Source: Rhodospirillaceae bacterium (GTDB taxonomy: Bacteria > Pseudomonadota > Alphaproteobacteria > Rhodospirillales > JABHCV01). From it: 58,816 bases of DNA. Below the pieces are notes generated by a model. That model saw only the letters and a program-made list of their open reading frames with translations. It was not told the origin of the DNA and searched no databases. Both the position numbers and the translations under genes were made by a program. Position 1 is the stretch's first letter, and each line of letters begins with the position of its first letter. The DNA lies in NCBI GenBank assembly GCA_013204045.1, contig JABMOQ010000007.1:1-58816 (forward strand). The letters run 5' to 3'. Positions 40,101-47,813 of this stretch are shown in pieces.

Positions 40101-40286
40101 TTGCCGCTGGTCATGTTCCCGGGCGCCGGTTCGGAACTTTACCGCGGGCTGGGTTCGGTTGTTGTCGGTGGGCTGGCACTGTCAGCGTTGCTGACACTGG
40201 CCATTATTCCGCCTCTGATGATTCTGATATCCGGATTTTCGGAACGCAAATATGACCTGCAGCACGCGGATGAAACGGTCGAATAA
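37101..40286 (+). CDS. RND efflux permease (AcrB/HAE1-like)
   Basis: 1061-residue RND pump. The N-terminal TM1 (IAITAAVLMIIMFGLVALQ) and porter domains are present. GMVVDAAIVVLENIYRL carries the TM4 Asp region, here VVDAA rather than VDDA. A C-terminal RIRPIFMSTLTSIFGMLPLVMFPGAGSE is typical of the family. It is the second RND system in the window and is distinct from the one at 17672. The outer-membrane partner is not encoded nearby. Confidence 0.95.
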   Translation: MNLIRIAIDRPIAITAAVLMIIMFGLVALQTIPIQLTPDIRKPIITLRTNWPGAAPAEIEREIINRQEDVLRGLEGLEKMSSRSQDGRGSISLEFNINQDMDKALLLVANRLDRVSGYPGEADQPTLDTAGSEDRPIAWFTLTRIGGNDRDIQTYGDFVEDFIQDRLERVSGVALVNVYGGAKRQMEIIVDPSKMARYGLTVPQVAQSLNAANSSVTAGDVEEGKRRYVVRTEGELSSVEQVKAVVLRSIAEVDSGGLTGGLGRVTVGDIAEVGFGYKKATATIRHLGRPALVMNTVGETDANVIDTMVGIREAVDELNRNILPKEKLLLTQVYDETIYINSAIDLVQQNIYVGGALAAMVLLLFLRSGAATLIISLAIPVSVIGSFVAMAAMGRSINVISLAGIAFAVGMVVDAAIVVLENIYRLRQEGKPVSEAAYMGAQQVWGAVLVSALTTVLVFTPILVMQLEIGQLFRDIAVAISVSVTLSLLVAVTLIPALSNRLLRNAPASTESRSLPFVDAFAKRFTDTVTGYTHMVVGDRKRAFMVVATICGITALASILFLPKLEYLPEGNRNLIIGVLLPPPGYNLKTATEIAHQVEEAVKPLWASETGPESKPGEPPKIDNFFFVARSSTTFVGANSIDPKRVAELIPILRKPIFKEPGTFGFITQPSLFGRSIGSGRSIDVDISGPDLEKVLDVALQGTGIINEVLPRDEGNQMRPKPGLELGAPEVRILPDPLRLADNGITAREFSQTVDAFNDDLRVAEITVDGTRINLALKGPQIGITETQGIGNLPVVTRSGGIVPVSSLAEIRVTSGPTEILHKERERTVTLEVRPAPDLPLEQAMDIISSKVIQPLQQSGLPPGVKIILSGTADKLTEAWDHMVLNLIIAAIIVYLVMAVLFESFIYPLIIMLSVPLATAGGVGGLAILNIFVTQQLDMLTLLGFVILIGIVVNNAILLVHQTLYHHRKEGLNFEKSLIAATRNRIRPIFMSTLTSIFGMLPLVMFPGAGSELYRGLGSVVVGGLALSALLTLAIIPPLMILISGFSERKYDLQHADETVE

Positions 40287-40309
40287 CTATTTTTCCGACT
40301 AACGTTTGC

Positions 40310-40534
40310 TCAAACAACCTCTAGGCGAATTGTAAAGACGCCGTCTGTTTCGGTGCTACCAAGCAGCTTGTGGCCCGTCGTATCGCAAAAGGCTACAAAA
40401 TCCAGAGGCGCACCGGCATCAGTCGACAGTACTTCGAGCACGTCGCCTGGGATCAATTCCTTGACCGCCCGGTTGGCCCTTAAAATTGGTAAGGGGCAAC
40501 TCTTCCCCTTAACGTCCAGTGTCGTTGTCACCAT
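40310..40534 (-). CDS. tusA: TusA-family sulfur carrier protein
   Basis: 74 residues with the sulfur-carrier motif KSCPLPILRANRAV (Cys13 in CPxP). TusA proteins carry persulfide sulfur in the cytoplasm between rhodanese, DsrEFH and DsrC-type partners in sulfur oxidisers, or in tRNA thiolation. This one is convergent to the RND permease and diverges from the ArsR-type regulator at 40974. A role in sulfur trafficking with the dsr operon is an inference. Confidence 0.9.
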   Translation of the reverse strand: MVTTTLDVKGKSCPLPILRANRAVKELIPGDVLEVLSTDAGAPLDFVAFCDTTGHKLLGSTETDGVFTIRLEVV

Positions 40535-40973
40535 AGTTTTTGCTCCCCGCCAAAATCGGCCTGATCATTATACCAAGTTAGCGAATTTAGGATGCAGAAT
40601 CACCGCCAAGCCAAAGCCATCGCCCTACCCAAAAAAGGTCTAAAATACTAAATCGGCGAAATTTTCGATATTGCACCGCACAACATCCGGGGGACTTTAT
40701 TGCCCCAATCTGTTCCCTTTGCGGCGACTGATAACCGGGAAAGTGTGCTGAACCGGCCTTGTAACGACTGCTAATGACTCGCATTTTCCTGACTTTAATA
40801 AGGCTTTTACAGCGCGTTGTATGATACTTGGAGAGATTGGGGCTTGCCCAGGCTGAGAAGAACCAGGCGCCAATGATCTTTATTGCAGTGCACAATAGTT
40901 TATCATTTTTCTGCTGGTCGGGGCCCCCTTACATTATGTAGTCTTAATTTAGGAAAATCAGGAGGGCACTAAA
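40535..40973. other. Noncoding gap between tusA and the ArsR-type regulator
   Basis: 439 bp without a convincing gene. It holds the divergent promoters of tusA and the regulator. I see a strong AGGAGG at the right end, before the GTG at 40974, but no long inverted repeat and no RNA gene signature. The stretch at 40900-40960 is somewhat AT-rich. Confidence 0.6.
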
Positions 40974-41345
40974 GTGAATGTCAGCAGCGAAGCAATAATT
41001 GACCTCGAAAGAATTCAGAATAACGCGAAACGCGCCAGCACCCTGCTCAAGGCCATGAGCAACCAGCACCGGTTGATGATTCTGTGCCAACTGGTGCCAG
41101 GAGAGAAGTGCGTTGGCGAGCTCGAAAAAATAGTTGGCCTGAGCCAGTCGGCCCTTTCGCAACATTTGGCGAGGCTTCGCCGCGATACTCTGGTGCAGAC
41201 ACGCCGCGATGCGCAGACGATTTATTATTCCCTTTCCGGTGATGAGGCGAGCGCCGTCATCGAGACGCTGTACGGACTTTATTGTGCAACCGAGGCAACA
41301 CTGACCTTTGAGGATATCGGCGGAGCAAAAACCGTCGCTGTTTAG
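40974..41345 (+). CDS. ArsR-family regulator resembling persulfide sensors SqrR/BigR
   Basis: 123-residue winged-helix repressor of the ArsR/SmtB family (LLKAMSNQHRLMILCQL, then SQSALSQHLARLRRDTLVQTRRDAQTIYYSL). It has Cys at 38, 46 and 104. Cys38 and Cys104 are 66 residues apart, the same spacing as the Cys41/Cys107 persulfide-sensing pair of SqrR, and lie in the matching contexts (after RLMIL and in LYGLYC). A persulfide-responsive repressor is the best guess. The GTG start has AGGAGG eight bases upstream. A clear terminator follows the gene. Confidence 0.87.
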   Translation: MNVSSEAIIDLERIQNNAKRASTLLKAMSNQHRLMILCQLVPGEKCVGELEKIVGLSQSALSQHLARLRRDTLVQTRRDAQTIYYSLSGDEASAVIETLYGLYCATEATLTFEDIGGAKTVAV

Positions 41346-41367
41346 CCCCCCCTCGATCACGACAAAC

Positions 41368-41395
41368 AAAAGGCGCCCTTGTGGCGCCTTTTTTT
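41368..41395 (+). terminator. Rho-independent terminator after the ArsR-type gene
   Basis: GGCGCC / GGCGCC stem with an A-run before and T-run after: 41368-41377 pairs with 41383-41392 around the loop CTTGT, followed by further T residues. It lies about 25 bp after the stop and may also serve the convergent minus-strand gene ending at 41412, since the A-run and T-run make it symmetrical. Confidence 0.9.
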
Positions 41396-41411
41396 CGTTA
41401 TTGCAGAAAAT

Positions 41412-42191
41412 TTAGTGCCAGGGAACCTCGGAACCTGAACGCGTGGCAACCGCCTGAACCCTTTTTTCCTGGGCCGCGATCCAGCGCAATTCCTCTTTAA
41501 TAATATCCATATGGTGGCTTTCCCTGGCGCTCAATACGGATGCCACGATGGCCCGGCGAACGGAATTCGGGAAGCGTTCCAGGTTTTCGATAAACAGGAA
41601 TTTGATCGACGGCCTGATCGATTCAGACAGCAGCAAACTAAGGACCAGTTTACGGCGAACGTCGTTGCGCAAGTTGCCGACCTCGGTCAATTCAAAAAAC
41701 TGACCGACAAAAACCCTTGGCGCCAATGTCCCATCCAGCAACTCCTGCAGGTTCTGGCGCATGGCCATGGTGTATTGCTTGCGCGAATTAACGATGAATT
41801 TGGATGTTTTTGTGTGCACCCTGGTAATCGTTTCCGGGCTGAAAGCGCTTTCGGTAATCAACTCCACGCATTTGCGCACCAAGGGATGTTTTGATTTTTC
41901 ACCGACGACCTGGAAAATACCGGCCAGCAGGTCGGTTTTAATCCCCATGGGGCCAAACCGGGCCGCCGCCGCCAGCGCCATGGGTGTCTCAGGATCCCGC
42001 GTCGCCAGCATGGCCAGTGACAAGGGATCATCGATGGTGTGCAGGTCAAGGTGGCGGTTCATCAGGTTTTCCGGCATCAAGATACGATCGCCCTCGCCCG
42101 GGACGCACACCAGTTCGCCCTTCTTGTAGTTTTCCTTGATGGAAAGTGCCGTTTTCAGGCCTTCATGGGTGATTCCGTCGAGTTGGCTCAT
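41412..42191 (-). CDS. Unknown protein, alpha-helical, paired with an HTH protein
   Basis: 259 residues, soluble, no signal or membrane segment. It looks mostly helical, with LATRDPETPMALAAAARFGPMGIKTDLLAGIF and NSVRRAIVASVLSARESHHMDIIKEELRW, suggesting HEAT-like helical pairs; I do not recognise the family. Its start overlaps the stop of the HTH gene by 1 bp, so the pair is co-translated. No enzyme motif is visible. Confidence 0.75.
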   Translation of the reverse strand: MSQLDGITHEGLKTALSIKENYKKGELVCVPGEGDRILMPENLMNRHLDLHTIDDPLSLAMLATRDPETPMALAAAARFGPMGIKTDLLAGIFQVVGEKSKHPLVRKCVELITESAFSPETITRVHTKTSKFIVNSRKQYTMAMRQNLQELLDGTLAPRVFVGQFFELTEVGNLRNDVRRKLVLSLLLSESIRPSIKFLFIENLERFPNSVRRAIVASVLSARESHHMDIIKEELRWIAAQEKRVQAVATRSGSEVPWH

Positions 42192-42619
42192 CAGGCGACC
42201 GCCTGTTTGGTGCTGGTGTCGGGGGGGCCGTCCATCTTAGCAAGCCACCATTTGCGGAACAGGCGTGATCCGTCGCGCACCTCATCTTGCGTGAGCAAGT
42301 TGTTGGCGTCCTCCTGCAAGGCAAGGCATCGCCTGAGCGCCTTTAGAGCGATTTCCGACTGGGGGTCCCGGCTAATGCGCGTGCGTAATTCCAGTTCCGC
42401 CTCCATCTCGTCAATCCAGTTGGCCAGCAACAGGGTCAGCATAACCAGCTTTGCCGCCGGGATATGTCCTTGTCCACTGCGCCACTTGCTGTAGGTCGGC
42501 GCAGACACGCCCAGAATTTTGGCAATTTCCTTTCCCGATACCCTTATATCTTCGAGTCCGCGAAACACCGGATAGTTGTCCTTGCTGGTATTGGAAACCC
42601 ATTGCTCCGTGATTGTCAT
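42191..42619 (-). CDS. HTH-containing putative regulator of a two-gene unit
   Basis: 142 residues. The N-terminal part holds an HTH-like stretch (SGKEIAKILGVSAPTYSKWRSGQG, residues about 28-51) of the XRE/phage-repressor type; the C-terminal half is helical and charged. Two 20-bp tandem repeats lie directly in front of its start (42638-42677) and are a good candidate for its own operator. It overlaps the downstream unknown gene by 1 bp. The function of the pair is not known. Confidence 0.75.
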   Translation of the reverse strand: MTITEQWVSNTSKDNYPVFRGLEDIRVSGKEIAKILGVSAPTYSKWRSGQGHIPAAKLVMLTLLLANWIDEMEAELELRTRISRDPQSEIALKALRRCLALQEDANNLLTQDEVRDGSRLFRKWWLAKMDGPPDTSTKQAVA

Positions 42620-42637
42620 GGCTTACCCGCAAACATA

Positions 42638-42677
42638 TGGTTAACGACCCAATATTGTGGTTAACGACCCAGTATTG
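42638..42677. repeat. Two tandem 20-bp operator-like repeats
   Basis: TGGTTAACGACCCAATATTG (42638-42657) is followed with no spacer by the same 20-mer with a single A-to-G change (42658-42677). A weaker GTAACCCAG remnant follows. The 20-bp period is close to two helical turns, so two protein molecules could bind on one DNA face. They lie 19-58 bp upstream of the HTH gene start. Confidence 0.75.
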
Positions 42678-43272
42678 ACGCTTGTAACCCAGGGTTTGGG
42701 CGAAATAAACCATTATCTGTGCCTGTAGCAAAAAAAACCACAACATGTAGTTATTTATACGCTTACTTGCCGACGGCAAATCGACAAATGAAAGGGCCAA
42801 AAACAAAGACGAATCCGATGAGCAATCAGTTGATTCAACTTCATCAAAACCAGTCAATATTTCTATATTTGGGGTTTTTTATAAATAAAATATAAAGCTG
42901 GAATTTTTGCTGTCTTGTCGGGATACAAAAGAAAAAGAATTAGTAATCATGCCTGGGAAATAAGATGCAGATCGATTCAATGCATTGAAATGAATCCATT
43001 ATTTCTGGAATGATGCTTACTTTGCGGAGTCAAACAAGTGTCGAGAAGATAAGAAACGACTCTATACAAGGTTATATTCTGTGCCTGAAAATCAAAAAAA
43101 CATACTAGATGATGTGTCCACGCCATTGACACTACCCCTCATATATTATAATCCGGTTATAACTTGGAATTAAAAAAGAATCTGTGATTCCAACGAGTCG
43201 CAAGTAGAGATCGCAAAGTACTCGTTTTGAAGATGACTTGAAGCACCGGAACAAAAAGGGGGAGTTCTCGAG
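42678..43272. other. Noncoding gap of ~600 bp, AT-rich
   Basis: No convincing gene. Mostly AT-rich, containing A-runs near 42729 and 42915-42940. It includes the promoter-like element at 43126-43152 and a loose inverted pair TTGGAAT/ATTCCAA (about 43168-43191) in front of the 43273 gene. No tRNA or recognisable ncRNA structure. Confidence 0.6.
43126..43152 (+). promoter_or_regulatory. Sigma-70-like promoter candidate
   Basis: TTGACA at 43126-43131 and a perfect TATAAT at 43147-43152, but with 15-bp spacing, two shorter than ideal. It lies about 120 bp ahead of the 43273 gene. Alternative registers of the -10 exist in the AT-rich stretch. Confidence 0.4.
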
Positions 43273-43602
43273 ATGCCTAGCCGTCATGTGGCCAGCCAAG
43301 GTTCGAATACCGTTGCGGAACGTCCCTTCGCCATATTTTATGTCAACAAACGGGTGCCTGAAGAAATCCACACCGAAACGGTCATGGCCGAAGGGCCGGA
43401 TCAGGCCTGCGCCATCGCCGCTGAGAAGCATCGGCAAGACGTTATCCTCCATGTGCGCGCCATTGGTGAACCAAATGGCGACCAGGCAACGTCCCTGAAA
43501 AAGAAGACACCCTCACCCCTCCCCGGCGCCCGCTTCATCAAAGGCGAATTTCGGGCCGTCCCCTTCAACGACGAATTACTGCTGGAAACGGTTCCCGACT
43601 GA
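43273..43602 (+). CDS. Small conserved-looking unknown protein
   Basis: 109 residues, cytoplasmic by appearance. GGGGGAG eight bases before the ATG supports the start. The sequence has FYVNKRVPEEIHTETVMAEGPDQACAIAAEKHRQDVILHVRAIG and a basic KKKTPSPLPG linker. I recognise no domain. It lies 44 bp before the ROK-kinase gene on the same strand and could share a transcript. Confidence 0.65.
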   Translation: MPSRHVASQGSNTVAERPFAIFYVNKRVPEEIHTETVMAEGPDQACAIAAEKHRQDVILHVRAIGEPNGDQATSLKKKTPSPLPGARFIKGEFRAVPFNDELLLETVPD

Positions 43603-43646
43603 AGGCCAATGAAGTTACTATCCGGTGTCTCGGATAGGAATTCTTC

Positions 43647-44540
43647 ATGCGCATCGGCATCGATTTGGGCGGCAGCAAGATCGAAGGCATTGTCCTCGGC
43701 GATAATGGCGACCAGGTGGCGCGCCTTCGCATTGATACGCCGGCCGGGGATTATGCCGCCACCGTATCCGCCGTCGCCACACTGGTCGCTGATCTGGAAG
43801 GGCAAGCCGCCATCGGGGGTATTAAAATTCCCGTCGGAGTCGGCATCCCCGGTACCGTATCACCGGCATCATCGCTGGTTAAGAACGCCAACTCGACCTG
43901 CCTGATCGGCCAGCCCCTGGACCGGGACCTGGAAACGGCGCTGTCGCGGCCGGTGAGGCTTGCCAATGACGCCAACTGTTTCGCCGTGTCGGAAGCCATC
44001 GACGGGGCGGCCGCCGGTGCCAATGTGGTATTCGGCGTTATTCTTGGCACCGGAGTCGGTGGTGGCGTGGTCATCAATGGAACGGTGATGCGTGGCGTCA
44101 ACGCCATCGCCGGGGAATGGGGCCATAACCCCCTGCCCTGGCCCTGGCCACATGAACTTCCCGGCCCGGCATGCTATTGCGGATTAACCGGCTGCATCGA
44201 GACCTTCCTGTCGGGCGCTGGCCTTAGCTCAGACAGTGGGCTTTCCTTAAGCGCCGCCGACATCGCCGCCACCAACACCCCGGCGGCGCGGGCCGCTCTG
44301 GACCGGTATGAAAACCGCCTGGCCAGGGCCCTGGCATCGGTGATCAATATTCTCGACCCAGATGTCATTGTCCTCGGCGGCGGGCTGTCCAATATATCTC
44401 GGCTCTACGAAAATGTTCCCGAGCTATGGGCTGAATGGGTTTTCTCGGACCGAGTCGATACCCGGCTTGTGCGCAACGCCCACGGCGATTCAGGCGGCGT
44501 TCGCGGTGCCGCTTGGCTGTGGCCTACTGTGCGCGATTAA
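43647..44540 (+). CDS. ROK-family sugar kinase (fructokinase/NagK-like)
   Basis: 297 residues. N-terminal ATP-phosphate motif GIDLGGSKIEGIVL, then GTGVGGGVVINGTVMRG. The zinc/substrate motif is GEWGHNP followed by CYCGLTGCIETFLSG, matching the H...CxCG..GCxE of NagK/fructokinase-type ROK proteins. There is no HTH at the N-terminus, so this is a kinase and not a repressor. The sugar is undetermined. Confidence 0.9.
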   Translation: MRIGIDLGGSKIEGIVLGDNGDQVARLRIDTPAGDYAATVSAVATLVADLEGQAAIGGIKIPVGVGIPGTVSPASSLVKNANSTCLIGQPLDRDLETALSRPVRLANDANCFAVSEAIDGAAAGANVVFGVILGTGVGGGVVINGTVMRGVNAIAGEWGHNPLPWPWPHELPGPACYCGLTGCIETFLSGAGLSSDSGLSLSAADIAATNTPAARAALDRYENRLARALASVINILDPDVIVLGGGLSNISRLYENVPELWAEWVFSDRVDTRLVRNAHGDSGGVRGAAWLWPTVRD

Positions 44541-44543
44541 AAG

Positions 44544-46319
44544 CTAGAGTTCACCAGCTGGCAGGGTGACTGAGAACCGCGAACCTTTTCCAGGGTTACT
44601 TTTCACCTGAATATTGCCGCCAAGATTCTTGGCCAAATCGGCGCACAGGGGCAGGCCAAGGCCGGTTCCTTTCTCGCCCAAGGTTCCAAGAGTCGTGGTT
44701 TTCCGGTCTATGGCAAACAATTGATGGATAATGGATTCCGGAATCCCGATTCCGGTATCCACGACGGAAATTTCAACCATCTTACCCTTGCCATGAGCTG
44801 ACACTTCAACCACGCCACCGCTTGCCGTGAACTTGATGGCATTGCTGACAAGATTGCGCAGAATCGTCAGAACCACGTGATGATCGGCGAAGATTTTTTC
44901 ATCGGCCACCTTGCTGATTAGTTTAATTCCCTTTTCCTTGGCCACGGGGCCAAGCACATCCAGGGTGGCCTCGAATACATCCCCAACGGCGATTATTCGG
45001 TTTTCGGATGGCGCGCCATCCAGTTGCGCCCGCGACCACTCGAGAAGATTCTCCACCGCATTGAACACGCTTTTTGAGACCCGGTTGATGGTCTCAGCCT
45101 TCTCGATCAATATTTCCTTGGAATATGTGTCCGCCTTCAGCATCATAGATTCAGACAATCCGATGAGTAAGGTAAAAGGGCTGCGCAGATCATGGGAGAT
45201 AATCGAAAACAGCCTGTTCTTGACGGCTATTTCCTGTGACAGGTAGGCATTCAGCTGGGCTTCTTTTTCCGCCAGTTCTTTGAGCTCAACGGCCTGACGG
45301 GCCAGCTTTTCTTCAGTCATTTTTTTCTGAGTGATGTCGGAGAACACGGCGACCCGCCGATCCACCGATCCATCCGCCTTATAGATGGTGTTAATAGTAA
45401 GTGCCTCGGCAAAGATTTTGCCATTTTTATGCCGGTTCCAAAGCTCGCCATCCCAGTGCCCGGTGTTCGAAATGGACTCCCACATGACCTGGTAGAAAGC
45501 TTTGTCATGACGTCCCGAACTGAGGATATTCGGGTTCTTGCCAATGACATCTTCCGGAAGATAACCCGTTAGCCGGGTGAAGGACGGATTGACGGCAATG
45601 ATCTTGTTTTCAAAATCAGTCACTGTCATGGCATCGCTGCTATTGTAAAACACTTGAGAAGCCAACTGTGCTTCATCTTCAGCTTGCCTGCGGCGCGCCA
45701 TTTCGTCTTGCAGCTGAATGTTTAAGTCAATTATTTCAAGGGAACGGATACCAATGCCATCATAAAAATCGCTGATCGCGTTGCTCAGCATATCGTGACT
45801 CGTCACTTCCTCAAGATTTACCGCCTCAGCGGATTCCACAGAATCCTCTCCGGCACGCAAGGCAATGATCTCTTTAGCCATGCGTTTATCAACGTCTAAA
45901 ATGTGATGGACCAGCCATTTGACAAGAAAAGCCAGCAGATGATCGACCACATAGGAAGGATGGGAAACAATCAGCTTATCTATTTTCCCGATACGTTCGA
46001 TAAAGCCCCGATGCGCTTTAAGATGCGCAATCTTGTTAGCCTCGATCATCGGCCAGGCATTCATCAATTCTTCTTCATGCTGGAAATGATACAGGGTGTA
46101 GTTTTTTAATTCATCGTAGGCGGCGATCAGCATATCGGACGCAGAGTCGCATGCTTGCAGCCTGCCCAGTTTGTTGATTACCTCGAAGAGTTTTTGGTGC
46201 TGAGAATCAACGTCGTCCAGACCGGTTGCAAACTGATCCGACCAATCAACAACAGACTTTTGTTTATCACCACTTATCGCCTCGATATCGTGTGTCAGGT
46301 TGATATTCAAAGCGTCCAA
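44544..46319 (-). CDS. Haemerythrin-PAS-histidine kinase hybrid sensor
   Basis: 591 residues, no membrane segment. An N-terminal bacteriohaemerythrin domain has the diiron ligand set (H41, H78 with E82, H99, H103, H139, D144) intact. A PAS domain follows (about 225-335), then a HisKA dimer region with phospho-acceptor H376 in IISHDLRSP, and an HATPase_c domain with LRNLVSNAIKFT, VVDTGIGIPE and GEKGTGLGLPL. A cytoplasmic oxygen- or redox-responsive kinase is expected. It sits 43 bp downstream of the unusual response regulator at 46363-47277. Confidence 0.94.
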   Translation of the reverse strand: MDALNINLTHDIEAISGDKQKSVVDWSDQFATGLDDVDSQHQKLFEVINKLGRLQACDSASDMLIAAYDELKNYTLYHFQHEEELMNAWPMIEANKIAHLKAHRGFIERIGKIDKLIVSHPSYVVDHLLAFLVKWLVHHILDVDKRMAKEIIALRAGEDSVESAEAVNLEEVTSHDMLSNAISDFYDGIGIRSLEIIDLNIQLQDEMARRRQAEDEAQLASQVFYNSSDAMTVTDFENKIIAVNPSFTRLTGYLPEDVIGKNPNILSSGRHDKAFYQVMWESISNTGHWDGELWNRHKNGKIFAEALTINTIYKADGSVDRRVAVFSDITQKKMTEEKLARQAVELKELAEKEAQLNAYLSQEIAVKNRLFSIISHDLRSPFTLLIGLSESMMLKADTYSKEILIEKAETINRVSKSVFNAVENLLEWSRAQLDGAPSENRIIAVGDVFEATLDVLGPVAKEKGIKLISKVADEKIFADHHVVLTILRNLVSNAIKFTASGGVVEVSAHGKGKMVEISVVDTGIGIPESIIHQLFAIDRKTTTLGTLGEKGTGLGLPLCADLAKNLGGNIQVKSNPGKGSRFSVTLPAGEL

Positions 46320-46362
46320 TCCAATGCGTCAAAAAGGAGATCCTATGCCCTGGTGACTTTCC

Positions 46363-47277
46363 TTATTTTAAAGTTCGAGATTCGGCAGCAAGGCATTTGA
46401 TAACAGAAATCCGATCATTGAGTTTTTCTATATGGGTCAAAAGTTTATCTTGGCTCAGTACCGTTCCATCCGATGCCTTCGCAGTGCCTTCTCTATCGTA
46501 AATGCTCTGCATCTTGTTCAGTTGGTTGATCCACTTGTCGAGGTAAGGAGCCCAGTTGCCGTTGTGCTTTCTATCGACGTAATCAACCATGCTAAAGTGG
46601 GTTGTGGTCCCCCACCAACTGACAATCGGCGCTTCTTTGCACTTGCTGCTGAAGGGCCAATTTGAACCGGCCGTCTCTGTGGATGGTGTCTCGGATATGA
46701 CTTCTGCATTATTTCTAAAGTTCAGAAATGCGCCGCCCCCGATCAGCAACAAGACAACCAGAGCCGCAGCCATGATCAGCAGGCCACGGCTTTTTCCTTG
46801 CGCCGCTGCAGCTGGTTGATGGGGACCGCCAGATAACACACTTTGCCCACCGGAAGGGTCGGGCTCTGGCACCGGGGGCGTCTTTTGCGAGGCCCGCATG
46901 GCCGTGATCTGGCTCAGATGATTATTAACCTTTGCAATGACGATTTTAGAATCGAATGGTTTGGTGATGTAGTCAACCGCTCCCAGTTGCAGGCCTTCCG
47001 TAACGTCTTTTTCGTTGCTCATCCCAGTCAGGAAAATGACCGGGATGTGCTGCGTATCCGTATTTTTTTTCAGTCGCCGGCAGACTTCAAAGCCGTCCAT
47101 CTCGGGCATATCGACATCAAGAAGAATCAAATCGGGTCTGTGTGTTTTAGTAAGCTCCAGCGCCTTGATACCGCTCGGCGCAAAGGAGACACTGACTTCG
47201 TCCTGAAGAATGTCGATCAAGTAATCGAGAATATCGCGGTCATCGTCAACGATAAGGATCTTGTTGGCAGTTTTCAT
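46363..47277 (-). CDS. Response regulator with a transmembrane segment and extracytoplasmic tail
   Basis: 304 residues. An N-terminal REC domain (about 5-125) carries DDD at 11-13, phospho-acceptor Asp54 in LLDVDMP, Thr84 and Lys107. A Pro-rich linker follows, then one membrane helix (about 165-187), then about 115 residues with two Cys (213, 295). The positive GKSR just before the helix suggests the N-terminal REC lies in the cytoplasm and the C-terminal part outside. No HTH, enzyme or GGDEF output domain is seen. Unusual: REC normally joins a cytoplasmic output. The adjacent haemerythrin kinase is the likely partner. Confidence 0.85.
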   Translation of the reverse strand: MKTANKILIVDDDRDILDYLIDILQDEVSVSFAPSGIKALELTKTHRPDLILLDVDMPEMDGFEVCRRLKKNTDTQHIPVIFLTGMSNEKDVTEGLQLGAVDYITKPFDSKIVIAKVNNHLSQITAMRASQKTPPVPEPDPSGGQSVLSGGPHQPAAAAQGKSRGLLIMAAALVVLLLIGGGAFLNFRNNAEVISETPSTETAGSNWPFSSKCKEAPIVSWWGTTTHFSMVDYVDRKHNGNWAPYLDKWINQLNKMQSIYDREGTAKASDGTVLSQDKLLTHIEKLNDRISVIKCLAAESRTLK

Positions 47278-47634
47278 GGTTAGAAATTCACTCTAACTGA
47301 CGGTTCTCAAGGTATTCGAGACAGGATTTTTAGGTAACCATCTTCGGATAAAGGTATCCCCATTCACTAAAAACAACTGTGACGGTTATCACATTCATAA
47401 AATTTAACTAAAATGCTGTATAAATTTCCGGTGTCCGAGTTAATTCAGATCGGGTCACTTTGTATCGAAATATTTGAACCGTTGATTGCCCCTTCGACTG
47501 TGTTTGACACTAATATCCGTTACTGACGACAAGCTGACCTTCACAGAAAAACTACCTTTTCGTGCATTACGTCACCTTTTCAGGTGTCCTGCCCGACCCT
47601 CCCCAACCCGGAATCATTTCCCTATCTAATCCAG

Positions 47635-47658
47635 AATTTGCCCCCGGCCCGGCAAATT
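47635..47658. promoter_or_regulatory. Dyad, candidate enhancer-binding-protein site
   Basis: AATTTGCC and GGCAAATT, perfect 8-bp inverted arms around the GC-rich 8-bp spacer CCCGGCCC. The centre lies about 88 bp upstream of the expected start of the sigma-54 promoter, in the usual range for an enhancer-binding activator. A second AATTTTGCCCCC overlaps the right arm as a partial direct repeat. Confidence 0.5.
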
Positions 47659-47707
47659 TTGCCCCCTACCCATAGTGCTAACCTATTGATTTAGCTCATT
47701 TCCATAC

Positions 47708-47724
47708 TTGGCACGCCCCTTGCT
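47708..47724 (+). promoter_or_regulatory. Sigma-54 (RpoN) promoter
   Basis: TTGGCACG-CCCC-TTGCT matches the RpoN consensus TGGCAC-N5-TTGC(A/T) at all core bases with exact spacing. The first G of GG at 47710 and the G of GC at 47722 are 12 bp apart. Transcription would begin near 47735, about 80 bases ahead of the diguanylate cyclase start. It would need an enhancer-binding activator, not seen in this window. Confidence 0.85.
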
Positions 47725-47813
47725 GGATAAACAATGAAATCCACGAAGATTTTGTTAATGATTCGACACTATGACTCGCTGTTAAGAACTTAAATAAGCG
47801 AAGGGATGAAACA

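Larger units (their letters stand above)
47278..47813. other. Noncoding region with promoter and dyad elements
   Basis: 536 bp between the response regulator (minus) and the GGDEF gene (plus). It holds a GC-rich dyad (47635-47658) and a perfect sigma-54 promoter (47708-47724). A short CACCT-TTTC-AGGTG hairpin lies near 47571-47584. Nothing else is recognised; the TTG start of the next gene ends the region. Confidence 0.6.

Noticed and set aside
43299-43312. tRNA T-arm-like AGGTTCGAATACC
   Set aside because: No matching T-stem pairing, anticodon arm or acceptor stem around it, and it lies inside the 43273-43602 gene.
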